From contig CM060921.1 in assembly GCA_030737875.1 (NCBI GenBank), positions 402,358,192-402,422,191 of the forward strand: 64,000 bases of DNA, written 5' to 3'. The position numbers and the translations under genes were made by a program. The notes under the pieces were generated by a model. The model was not told where the DNA came from. It worked only from the letters and a program-made list of their open reading frames with translations, and did no database searches. Every line of letters starts with the position of its first letter. Position 1 is the stretch's first letter. The stretch is from Allium sativum (taxonomy: Eukaryota; Streptophyta; Magnoliopsida; Asparagales; Amaryllidaceae). Positions 12,560-23,300 of this stretch are shown here, one piece after another.

Positions 12560-13060
12560 TGAGTTCATGTTATTTAGATCTATGCAAGTTTATGTTAATT
12601 AGATCTATGCAATTTTATGTTGATTAGATCTACCCTATTCTATGCAAGTTTATGTTGATTAGATCTATTCTATTCTATGTAAGTTTATGTTAATTAGATC
12701 TATTCAAGTTTATGTTGATTAGATCCATTCTATTCTATGCAAGTTTACAAGTTTATGTTGATTAGATCTATTCTATTCTATGCATGTTTATGTTAATTAG
12801 ATCTATGCAAGTTTATGTTAATTAGATCTATGCAAGTTTATGTTGATTAGATATATACTATTCTATGCAAGTTTATGTTAATTAGATCTATACAAGTTTA
12901 TGTTAATGCAAGTTTATGTTAATTAGATCTATGTAGGTTTATGTTGATTAGATCTATCCTACTCTATGCAAGTTTATGTTAATTAGGTCTATGCAAGTTT
13001 ATGTTAATTAGATCTATGCAAGTTTATGTTGATTAGATTTATCCTATTCTATGCAAGTTC
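12560..13060 (+). repeat. Minisatellite, basic unit about 25 bp
   Basis: Basic unit AGATCTATGCAAGTTTATGT plus TAATT or TGATT, with some longer units carrying an extra CTATTCTATGC. Around twenty degenerate copies. The core TATGCAAGTTTATGTTA resembles the minisatellite unit in element E, which also lies just downstream of the candidate 5' splice site. Confidence 0.85.
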
Positions 13061-13423
13061 ATATTCCATATGATTATTGGATCTATACTATGTGTGGATA
13101 ATATCTCTTTCCCTCTTCTTTCCCTTTTTCTTATGAGTTAGGCTAACGACGAGCCTAACATATTATGTGAATTATACGTACGAATGACGTAGGAACGTTG
13201 GGGAAAAGTTTGGGAAAAACATTGAATATTATGTAATTGGCATAAATTGGTTTGTAATCATGTAATTAACTTGGGGCATAAATTGGTATAATTTATGTAC
13301 ATGGAATTATGGACATAATTAGAATGAGAATCATGAATATAGTCTAAATTGGGAATTATGGACAAATTGGAATATAGATATTAATTCAAATTGGGTTTTG
13401 AATAATAGAATGAGATAATGAAA

Positions 13424-13637
13424 GCCTAAGACACGAGGTTAGACTTGGTTTGCGGTATAAGCCTGCCCGGACCCGCCCGGCACATCCAGCATTCGCAAAC
13501 GGTGGTCTAATATGAGAGCTCAAAGGCATAAACTAGATGCGTAACAATGTAAAGACACGAGGTTAGATTCGGATTACGATATAAGCCCGCCCGGCAAATC
13601 CAGCAACCGCAAAACATAATCTAATGTGAGAGGTCTT
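13424..13637 (+). other. Pair of three-tier hairpins in LTR H
   Basis: Hairpin 1 (13424-13527): GCCT/AGGC, fixed loop CGAGG, stem TTAGAC/GTCTAA, then GTTTGCG/CGCAAAC around CCCGGACCCGCCCGG. Hairpin 2 (13552-13637): AAGAC/GTCTT, the same CGAGG loop, stem TTAGATT/AATCTAA, apical CCCGCCCGG. The 3' internal loop TATGAGA or TGTGAGA is shared with the copies in D, E and F. Paired bases differ between copies while pairing is kept. Confidence 0.65.
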
Positions 13638-14590
13638 GCAAGATTATGGTTATAATGAATTAAATAACACTTAACCAAGATAAGACATGTGGTGGGACAT
13701 GGGGTTAAGTGGGTGACATGGGCGACATGTGAAATATAATTAGAAACACTTAACCAAGTTGAAGCATGTAAGAAAACATGAATAAGAAGGGGTTAAGTAG
13801 GAAATCGTAGTGGGGACCAAGCATAAACGGAAAGCTTGTGTCAAGTGTAGGGACCCTTTTCAACAAGTAACCCATTTATTATCTATGTGAGCTCGAACTA
13901 GGTCGTGGATGGGACACGCTTACTGGGATTGATTGTAAGCGGTCAAACAGGTTAGCGGTGGCAACGCAAGTCCAACGGAGTCATGTGCGTGCGTAGGTCC
14001 GGGCTGGTAGGTAAGAAGTTATTGCATCGTGTAGGTATAAGTCGTGCATACTTAGTAGTAGCGGGTTTCCACTTTAGGGAGTTATACACCCTACCGTGGG
14101 ACCAGCATGGGTATCTACAAGTTAGGGAGCCGATCGAATGGCGAGGGTAGTGGGTACAACTAGCGGCGATAGGAACAGATGACACCTATGACAGCAGCCA
14201 GGAGCACAACTACCATACTATGAATAATGTTGTAATTAGAATTGGGAGGGTAGTGGGTGCAACTAATGGAGGTAGGAGCAGGCGACACCTACGATAGCAG
14301 CTAGAAGTACACGAAACTACCATTATTATGATTAGTAAGTGGGATCAACTTCAAATATGGGACTAGTAATGGTACGGTGTAATTAGCATTGGTGCGGTGT
14401 AGGAATTATCTTATAGTGATTAGAAGCGCAATCAACGTTTATCTTGTCCATCTTGCTTACCTTGTCATACCTGTTTATGTTACAGTCATTTCTTATATCC
14501 AGTTTACGTTTTTATCCTGTTACTTTAATGAATATACTGTTAAAGTCACTAGACTCACCAGACTTTATGTCTAACCTCGTTTGTTTCGCT

Positions 14591-14617
14591 TCTTTTCTTT
14601 CCTTTCCCCCCTCTAGG
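14591..14617 (+). promoter_or_regulatory. Pyrimidine tract and candidate 3' splice site in LTR H
   Basis: A run of T and C (TCTTTTCTTTCC then C5) ends CTCTAG, followed by GTTCTCAGGGTGGGA. The same tail follows the poly-C tracts in E, and diverged forms follow them in D, F and G. It lies about 370 bp before the LTR end. Splicing is inferred. Confidence 0.4.
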
Positions 14618-14990
14618 TTCTCAGGGTGGGACTAGTGGAGCTTGATTTGGATCTCTTTCTCTCTCTTTTGGAAGTGCTTGGAGTTGCTGAAAGTAATGTT
14701 CAGCTTTATCTTCTTTTTTTATTATGGCTATTTGTAACGGGATTATGCTTTTGGTTTTCATGTAATAATTTGACCAAGATGGATATGTGTGCACTTGGTT
14801 TTACAAGTTGGTTTTGATATTGTAACCAAACTATGTTCCGTTTTCCCTGCAATGAAGTTATTTTAAATTTTGAAGTACCATTTTTTTATATCTGTCTTGT
14901 GATGTATTGTTCTATACACTTATAATGCTCCATGAAGTTGATGCATTCCCTTTGTGAGTGACATTAATGGACGTGGGGTGTTAAAAAAAT

Positions 14991-17569
14991 CATCCATAGT
15001 ACCCATTCAACCAATTTATACTATTAATGATAAATATTAATAATATGAATTTAACACACCACATCATTCCAGAAATGTGTGAGAGTTAACTAACCATTTA
15101 TTCTGATTGATGATTGTCGCATTGTTTCATTTTAAATGAGCGTTTAAAACTAAACGAAATTCCGAATAGCTATAATTCATTCCGAAGCAGCTCAACGGTG
15201 TAGCACGTGTTGCACGATCCTATCGGGCCCAGTTTTGCTTGATTCCGATAATCTATGATGAAGTTATCACGATTTAAGCTTAAGACTTAATAAAAATAAT
15301 AAATCAATTAATTTAATTATAATTACCTTTATAATTTATAATCCATATTGTCCACGGGTTAACACGGTTTCTCCTTGGTCGCGTACGCTAGCCCGGTTCC
15401 TTTTTCCTGAAAGTAAATATTGCGCTTTTTCTCCCTTGAAAACTCAATCGTACATGCATGGACGTCATGGCCTTCAACCAAGTACTGTGATTTAACAACC
15501 ATAATTTTCTCTATGTACTTACCATTTTATAAGCATCCTTTTTTTCATATATGTGTGCGGCTTAAGCCCACACAAACAGCATACAGCCCGCCTCCCCTTT
15601 CTAGTATTCTTCATCTCCACCTATACTATCCGCTAAGGATAAAAAGAAAATACATATATCCTTCTTCATGGCTTATATATATATCCCTTATCGATCACAA
15701 CCCCACCTGTACTGACTGCCTCCACCCATCGACCTCACCATACTCCGTCGCCCTTTGCCAGAGACGCGACCCCTTTCCTTTGCTCCGACCACCTGTACCT
15801 ACCAAACTTAAAAGGTTCTACACACCCCCTCGCTGACGCCAGCTCACACACCGGACCACTATTTTGGATCAAACTTCCACCATAGCTTCGCATTGGCGTC
15901 CCTTGAACACCACAACGTCCATCGTTCCACTAAACTTCCTTAGAAGACCCACGAGGAACTATTTGCTCCAGTATGAATAGTATGAGCATACAGCAAACTA
16001 CAATTCCTATAGTATATGAAACCATAACCGCGACTCAGATCAAGCCCATCTTACTCCGTCCTTTGGCCATCAAAAAACGCCACATCACTTCTAAATGGTT
16101 CATCGTCTCATCCTTCCCCTTCTCCTGAAACAGCTCCGACCAATTATCCAAGGAGTCGCTAGAATCGACCAAAAATCATCACCACTTCGAACCCCAAGTA
16201 CAATATTCTCTGATCACTATAGGGTACGCCACCCCCACCGACTTCTTGGCCTCACTTCCCTCATTGATTTTGATGTTGGAGATTTCTTCTAATACCTATG
16301 AATTAAAAGACATGATCTAATAAAAGTTCTAATTAACAAGAATAAGAGGATTAGAGGTTTCATTTGTTTAAGGCAGAGAACTTATTTTTGATATTTAAAA
16401 CTATATGAACAAAAATTCTAGTTGGAGAAAACAAATAAAGTGAGATCGGGAATTAGGGATCTAAGGCACGGCTATTGTATGTATAAATGAAAAATATATT
16501 ATTAAATTTGATTACTTCGTTGTGATGTGACTGAAAATTTCTATTGACAATACTTTTTCATTCATAGCTATTGCCAATTCAATACACTGTTTATGATTAG
16601 TGTGCTTATGTACTAACTTTGTTCGTAACGAAAATGGACGTTATAGTATAATTCAAAGTTACGACCCTAGTGAAACTTGTTTCACCGAATTCTGAGTCCA
16701 TTTGCAAAAACGATGCTCGTTTGAGTCCAAATTGTCGATTTATTTACATTTTATTTTTCTATGCTCACATAATAAATCCAATTTGCACGGAACTTAAAAT
16801 TTAGCAATAATTATCTATTACAGTCTTAATAAAAAAAAATCGTTGAAAACAGAGATCATTTGAATAAAGTCCCGTTTTAAGAGTCCAATTTAAATCAAAA
16901 TAAACCAATTTTAAAATACCACAATATAATAATTTTAAAATATTATAATCAGCCATATCCAAGTAGAATTTCACATATTTTTAACATAAATTAACCCAAC
17001 TTGAATTCCTAGCCAAAATGATATTCAATATATAAATAATTGTTTGTATTTTTATAATAAATCGCTATATTATATAAACGAATTCCATAGCGACTATTTA
17101 AAAATTCGATTTTGCCGTAAAACAAAATCTACAATATGAAAACTCGATTTTTCTGCTTTATCAGAAAATTATTATCCAATAGATTCGAACGTTTCTTGTT
17201 TCGAAGAAATTCGACTTAAATTGGATCATGTACAACCATTTAAATTTTAAAACGTAATATTACGAATTACCGCGCCACTGCAGCTCGTTTTATAACTAAA
17301 ATTATAAATTAAACATTCAAATATCATTTAATTACCGAAATTTTTAATAAAATTAAATATAAACTTAAATAGATCTTCTTATATTACCAAATTATACAAT
17401 ATTGCGAATTCAGTCAATTTCGACTATTTTGAAATTAAACTATTATTTTATTATTAAAACTAATAAAATATTCCAAACCATTAAATTCAAACCATCTAAA
17501 AATCCAAATCAACATTTAAAACAATTTTTAAATACTAAATTATAACGGTTAAAAATTTGGGCTGTTACA
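14991..17569 (-). mobile_element. Element B 5' LTR, distal part
   Basis: Continuation of the B LTR after solo LTR H; ends (plus strand) GGGCTGTTACA at 17569. The last 470 bp match 6323-6794. A relatively GC-rich stretch at about 15560-16290 may be the transcribed leader of this minus-strand LTR. Open frames there are short and match nothing I recognise. Confidence 0.75.
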
Positions 17570-17746
17570 TCATTATTTTAATATTTTTCATTTTTTGTTA
17601 AAATAGGTAGCAGAAAGAATGATGTTTCGCCAATATTTTAATACACCTCTTTCAATGCATATTTCCTTGTTATTTTAATAAAAAATATTTACGTGCAAGC
17701 TTGTTGATTCATAAAACCATGTCTTACCATTCTTTTTGTTCCAATG
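17570..17746. other. AT-rich spacer, unassigned
   Basis: About 177 bp of AT-rich sequence between the end of element B and the next LTR-like end. I see no gene or repeat signature here. Confidence 0.5.
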
Positions 17747-19279
17747 TGTAACACCTCATACTTTTCTATGCTCAAATTTCAACAAAAATAGAAACTAGTA
17801 CACATCGAAGCATGGAGCTTGTCATCTGGTACCTGCAATAAATGAGCATGAGCATAATCGAAGTACGATAATAAAAGATTCACAACGGAAAAAAAATAGG
17901 ACAACAAGTAATAACTCAAGTAACTACCTTTTTCAAAGTAAGCTAGTCACTTTGCCAATACCCAGAATGAGAGAGAACGAGAATCGAAAGCCAAACTTAA
18001 GCACCTGTGAGAACCCGACCTTCTCTAGGAAACCTAGGTGGTTGTAATGAGGTGGGGTTCAGAACAACAAGTTCTGGTGATTAAGAAATTTACAAAATAG
18101 GTTATAATACGTAGATGTATCCCGTTTGGTATAACCCAAGATGTATGCCGAACAAGATTAGTGATTCTATACCAAACTTGTAAGAGTTTACGCAAAACTC
18201 TATTACTCTTCTCAAAGTAGTATTTCCATATTATATTAGATAGGACATTTACACAAATTTTATGAAGACTTTATACCAGAGCTTAACTGGTTAATTCTAT
18301 CGAGAGTGGGCCCTTAAGTACGGGGTTTCTATCAATATCCTTATTCACTATCTTTAATATATAACGCCTCACTATCAATGATAGATAGGGCGGATTCTCC
18401 CTGATCACTTAAGACCCTAGGCGGACCTATTAGTCACTCATTAACCCTCGATAATATATTCAACATTAACATAAACTAGAGGGAACTAGCAACGGGCCCT
18501 AGTAGTTAAGGCTTCCGCCATTCACGTATATACCCTTACCCTGCATGCGGTGAGAGAAGATATTTTATCATGCATTATACCTTCTAGCTGACCTTATTAG
18601 ATAACCTCCTTAGTCGCTTAATACTTCCCATAGTATAGATGGCCATATCTGACCCTTTTAATTTCCAGGTTTGGGTAGGCCCACACACACATGCCATTTA
18701 GGACCCCTATACTGAAAAACCTATTCCCAGGTGGACTCTTTAACCCTTATCACTTAGCCTTTTAGGACCCATGAAGTGGACTATACGCGAAGGTTATTGG
18801 TTCGTACCACCATTAATCTATTATACCTTTCCTTTTTGGGATAAAGTAGGTTATGTTATTAAGTCATCCCCGTTTAGTCCTTCTATACGGGAATACTATA
18901 CTTATATGATTCATATTCATCACTGGTTTGTATGTCTAATATTATCTTACATTATTAACCTACTAGTCCAATTCTATTTTTAATTATAAGTTCTATATTC
19001 ATTAACATAAATAAGGAAGGTTATATCCTCTTTTCACTAGGATATTTATTTGACTTCTTCCCTAATTTGGACTTAATATTTAAACGACAATAAATATCCA
19101 CTAATCCCCTTTTTGACACCTTTATACTTTCCATTTCTTTGTTTATGGCCCTTTATGACCATAATAGTAATATTTTCCTAAGGCAACTGTTTATCTTTAA
19201 TTTTCGTTGATTACAATTAATGTCATTTATGAGCCTAACAAGCATAATTTTCCTAAGACATTAATTACAATGGAATATC
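17747..19279 (-). mobile_element. LTR fragment C1
   Basis: Begins TGTAACACCTCATAC, an LTR terminus. From about 17900 it aligns with 33660-35060 (C2) almost base for base in many stretches, for example around GTAAGCTAGTCACTTTGCCA. It is cut off at 19280 by LTR fragment G. Minus orientation is a guess: read that way, a pyrimidine-containing segment ends in AGGTT near 18030, as in the other LTRs. No gene is visible. Confidence 0.6.
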
Positions 19280-20339
19280 TGTGACACCCTACGTCCGTTA
19301 ATGTTACTCAATAAGAGAATGCATTAAGTTTCGTGAAGCGTTATAGAAAAACAGAAACGGAAACATTACAAGACATACAAAATAGCAGTGGAATTAAAAA
19401 CTTTTATTAATCATAAAGCATAACTTCGTGGTTCAAAACATCATAAGTCCGAAAATACATAATCCTAGTACATCATATTAAAATTTATGTCTTGTACTTA
19501 AAACACCAGAGTACAATTGTGAAAGAAGCATAATTCCCCAATCAAAAACATAGCTATAATAGAAAGTGTAAGAGCTCGAGAAATACATCTAAGCAGCTCC
19601 AAGTAGAATCCTGGTCAAGTTTGAGTATTCCCACTCTGAGAACCTGGAGGGGGGGGGGGGGAGAGAGGAGGGGAATGAAGAGAAAGAAGAGGAAACAAAA
19701 CAGGTCAGACATAAAGTATGGCAACTCCAGTTACTTTTAGCATATAAATAAGTAAATTATCATGACAGACATATAAAGTGGATAAGAGTGATAACATCAT
19801 AATAGGCGGGTATGACAAGGTAAGCATGACAAACATGATAGAGTATATTGTGCTTCTTTAATGATTTCTCTGCACTAGTACCAGTGTTTTAATAACAAGG
19901 TGATCCCCAACATGCATAAGATGATAGACTTAGGTGTACTTCCAATGAGAGGTTTTTACCCCATACAATCAACAAGTAGCCCGACATACCAAAATTACCC
20001 ATAAGGGTATTTAACGGGCTCCCCGACATACTGAAGTCTAGATGTACCCTAATTACCCCTTAGTCGATCGGCTCTCTACTCCGTAAATACCCTGTGATGG
20101 CTCTACAGTAGGGTGTATCACTCCCTAAAGTGCAAACCCTTCGTTTTTAGGATGTGCACAACCATATCTAGAGGTGTCACGACGTCTAAACCTCCTCTGT
20201 CGGACCCATGCATGCACATGGCCCCGTCGGAATGCGCCATCCACACCGTCCCCCACGTTTGGATCTCTTACAATTAGCCTAGTAAGCATGCCCCGATTCC
20301 GACCTAGTTTGGAGTATTCGTTTGATACCTATATAAGGG
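19280..20339 (-). mobile_element. LTR fragment G (H-like family), minus strand, truncated
   Basis: Begins TGTGACACCCTACGTCC, the reverse complement of an LTR end close to that of H. It contains a 13-G run (19649-19661) that reads on the minus strand as poly-C followed by CAGGTTCTCAGAGTGGGAA, the same tail as in H and E. The segment up to 20339 corresponds to the last ~1.06 kb of the LTR. The remaining ~2.6 kb is missing, because an A-family LTR begins abruptly at 20340. Confidence 0.7.
19641..19700 (-). promoter_or_regulatory. Poly-C/pyrimidine tract and candidate 3' splice site in LTR G
   Basis: On the minus strand: CTCTTCTTTCTC...CTCTCTC, thirteen C, TCCAG, then GTTCTCAGAGTGGG. It matches the same signal in H, E, D and F. 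Confidence 0.4.
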
Positions 20340-23300
20340 TTAATACACGGATACTGAGCTTTCCAAATATGGCTTCAGCTGTAAATCAGGATCCCGTGAA
20401 TGCAAAACCAAAACTACTAGCTTCCCGTGCGGAAAATAAGGACACCCCGAGTTTAGGTTAAAACAATAAACTCCAGGTCAGTCATGTGACTGGTGTGAGA
20501 ACTAAAACAGTTATTTAAAACTTTACTTTAAAACCAAATATATCAAGGGACCACGCCGTATAACACGGAACGGGTTTCCTCCCAAGAATACTAGTGCATA
20601 TAACAAAATAGCGCAATGCTTTTTGAAAAAATGAGGCTACTGTAAGACCTAGGTCCTATCACACAATGCAACGTAAGCCGGGGGATGGGGTTTTCCCTTA
20701 TAATAGCCAAACATGCTTGGTACATTAAAACAAATCATTTGATACTATTATAAGTGTATAGTGTGTAAAACAACTTCAAATATAAATGTATCAATCTTAG
20801 ACTGCATGGGTACCATATATCATTTCGCCAATACTTGGCTCTACAATCAAAACCGCAAATGTCACGTATTGGAAGTTGGATTTCCATCTGTGAACCAAGG
20901 CAAGGATCGTCCTTACCGCTTCGAGACGCTCTAGCCCATGTCTCCGGATCAGAACACATTGACCCTTGGATCGTCAGGGCCAGTCCACTCGATGTGGATT
21001 AAAATGCCTGAACACTACGTTTCCCCGCCATATGGGGCATAAATGAGCCAAATGACTCCATCGGCCCAGGATCGACCGGTATAACTGAGGCGCCTCGCAA
21101 TCCATCAACCATATAAGTAAAATGTCAGGGCTAGTAAAACGCTGACACCACTCCTATCTAGAAGGAAACGCATGCCCTCCCTGAGGTCCTCTCCTGTTTC
21201 TGGTTCACATCGATGTGTGAGGCTCACGAATTAACGCTATGCAAAGCTATAATATATTAAATCCGTGCTTTGATCATCAACCACAAGACTCTTCTTTTCA
21301 ACATAAGCCTTGATCATTTGCATCTCAGCATGCCACATAGGCAATTCACGCTATGAAACCGATGTCTATCACTCACACAGAATGAAATCCGATGTTAGAC
21401 ACACATCCATTTACAAGTTCATTCTGGGTCAGAATGAAACCAGCGGCACCTTATTCCTCCCCCATATGTCCGATACAGGGGAGAGGCCCTCGCATATCTG
21501 GTCGATCTCCAAGTACGTCTGGACGATCACCACTTATTACCTTGTCTTGGGTGTACAACCCAATCAAGACATCGGTAATCATCCAAACGATGTGAAGACC
21601 TCCGGTATTCAACCACCATCTTCATCCTCGACACATCGTCAAATCAGTTATTCAGAATGGGATAAACCCGGTCTTTCTGAATAACTCTCGTATATAATAA
21701 ACAAGTGCTATACAAACACAACATATGCCTCATTCCAATCCAGAATATTCTTTATTCAAATATTCACTTTCTTTGGGAAAGGTTCCCATTGATTTTATCA
21801 AGGCTAAATTCTTTAAATTTATTCGTTAATCTTCCTTTGGATATCAATTAAATCTAATTAAAGATGCATTAAAACTCCACTTGGTTTTAATCTTCCCAAA
21901 ATCTGTACTAACGATTGTTAAACTTGGGAAAATCATATCCTGTCTTTAACTGGGTTAAAGAACCAATGCCATTTAAAACATGGTTCACGATAAACCCAAA
22001 ATCACATTCCATTCCATTAGCCTTTAACCGTAAATTAGCAAGTGAACAATTCCCTAAGTATTAACCCCAAAGGCTGAAACCAATATCAGATCAATACCTA
22101 GGAAACCATTCAGCTTAACTAATCTCGAGTCAGTTTCTGATTTCCTTAACTCCGTTGGGTCCAAGAACAGTATTATTAAAGATACTACTCACGACAACCC
22201 AAAATCTTAATCCATTAACAATGGAATCTTCATGGAAAACAAATCGATATATGTAATCGATATAAACTTCCATATCCAACCGATAATATAAATGGAATAA
22301 TGAAAAGGCCTTTTAAATTCCATATATATTAACTGTCTTCCTCTACAGAAGCTTATTTCGATTATTACCAAATCGAATTCCATTCAATTCCAATTTAATA
22401 CATTAAATTGGAAAACATTACTTTGGAAAATCTCCTTTAAATCTTAACAAAAGATTTATAAATTCCAAATCCCATTTCACTGTAAATCGTGTTAAAGAAC
22501 GAATGTCGCTAAAACACAGTTCACAACAAACACAATCCACATTCCATCAATCTCTAACCGTAAATTAGTAAGAGAACAATTCCCTAAGTGTTAACCCGAT
22601 GGCCGAAACCAACATCAGATCAATACCTAGGAAACCATTCAACTTAACCAATCTCCAGTTAGTTTCTAATTTTCTTAACTCCATTGGGTTTAAGAACAAT
22701 ATTATTAAAGATACCATTCACAATAAATCCAAAATCCCATTTGATATTAAATACAAGGCTCTGAATAGAAAATATATCGGCTTTTATTCAATATCAAATA
22801 CTACAACCAACAAATAACGTATTGGAAATAATTATATAAAGATATCTTTCAAATTTCCATAACAATATCTGTATAATCACAAAATCCAACATCAAAATAT
22901 TCCAAAGGCAATTTCGATTCAAATCCATTTCCAATTTATATGTTGGAAATTCTGGTTATTTTTAAAACCATTTCAAATCCAATTTATTTATTTTAAAAAT
23001 AATTGGATTACAATTCTAGTTCAAAACTTATTTATTTTGATAAAAATAAATTTTTATCTTTTCAAATATGGAATTTTTTAGCCCAATTCTTTCCAAATCA
23101 TTTATTATGATTTAGCACAAATTATTGATATTTTTAATAATTTATCAAGGCCCGTACAATCGATTTCCATAAATGGCCATCGAACTGCACTTACAACGAC
23201 CTTTTCCAAATTTCATTTGGACATAATTCCAAATCCATCCGTTAGATATTTAATTTCTTGTATCCTTTAGAAAGATTTTTTCGATACGAACCCAATATTT

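Larger units (their letters stand above)
11341..14985 (+). mobile_element. Solo LTR H (3645 bp) inside element B
   Basis: Starts TTTTAACACCCCGC and ends GGGGTGTTAAA, flanked by AAAAT at 11336-11340 and 14986-14990. The usual TG...CA ends are replaced by TT...AA. No priming site, gag or pol follows, so this is a solo LTR left by recombination between two LTRs. Inside are a TATA box (12175), a candidate 5' splice site (12366), a minisatellite, two large hairpins and a pyrimidine tract ending CTCTAGGTTCTC (14617). The same order is found in elements D, E and F. Confidence 0.85.
6323..17569 (-). mobile_element. Element B: non-autonomous long-LTR retrotransposon (left part lost, split by solo LTR H)
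   Basis: Read on the minus strand: 5' LTR from 17569 down to 7854 (interrupted by H), priming site at 7841-7850, internal region 6795-7853, polypurine tract 6795-6811, then the first 472 bases of the 3' LTR (6794 down to 6323), where element 1 cuts it. The match between 6323-6794 and 17100-17569 shows that both are the same end of the same LTR. Without H, the 5' LTR is about 6.07 kb, against only about 1.06 kb of internal DNA. No gag or pol motif is visible inside, so any movement would need enzymes from another element. Confidence 0.8.

Noticed and set aside
12366..14616. Hammerhead ribozyme of the kind found in plant retrozymes
   Set aside because: I found no CTGATGA...GAAA core near these hairpins or elsewhere in the LTRs on a visual pass.
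15420..15836. Open frame of 138 residues in the B LTR
   Set aside because: Pyrimidine-rich composition (Pro/Ser/His-rich), antisense to the element, no domain, inside an LTR; chance frame.
21310..21684. Open frame of 124 residues in the A 3' LTR
   Set aside because: Antisense to the LTR and broken in the other A-family copies, so not conserved as protein.
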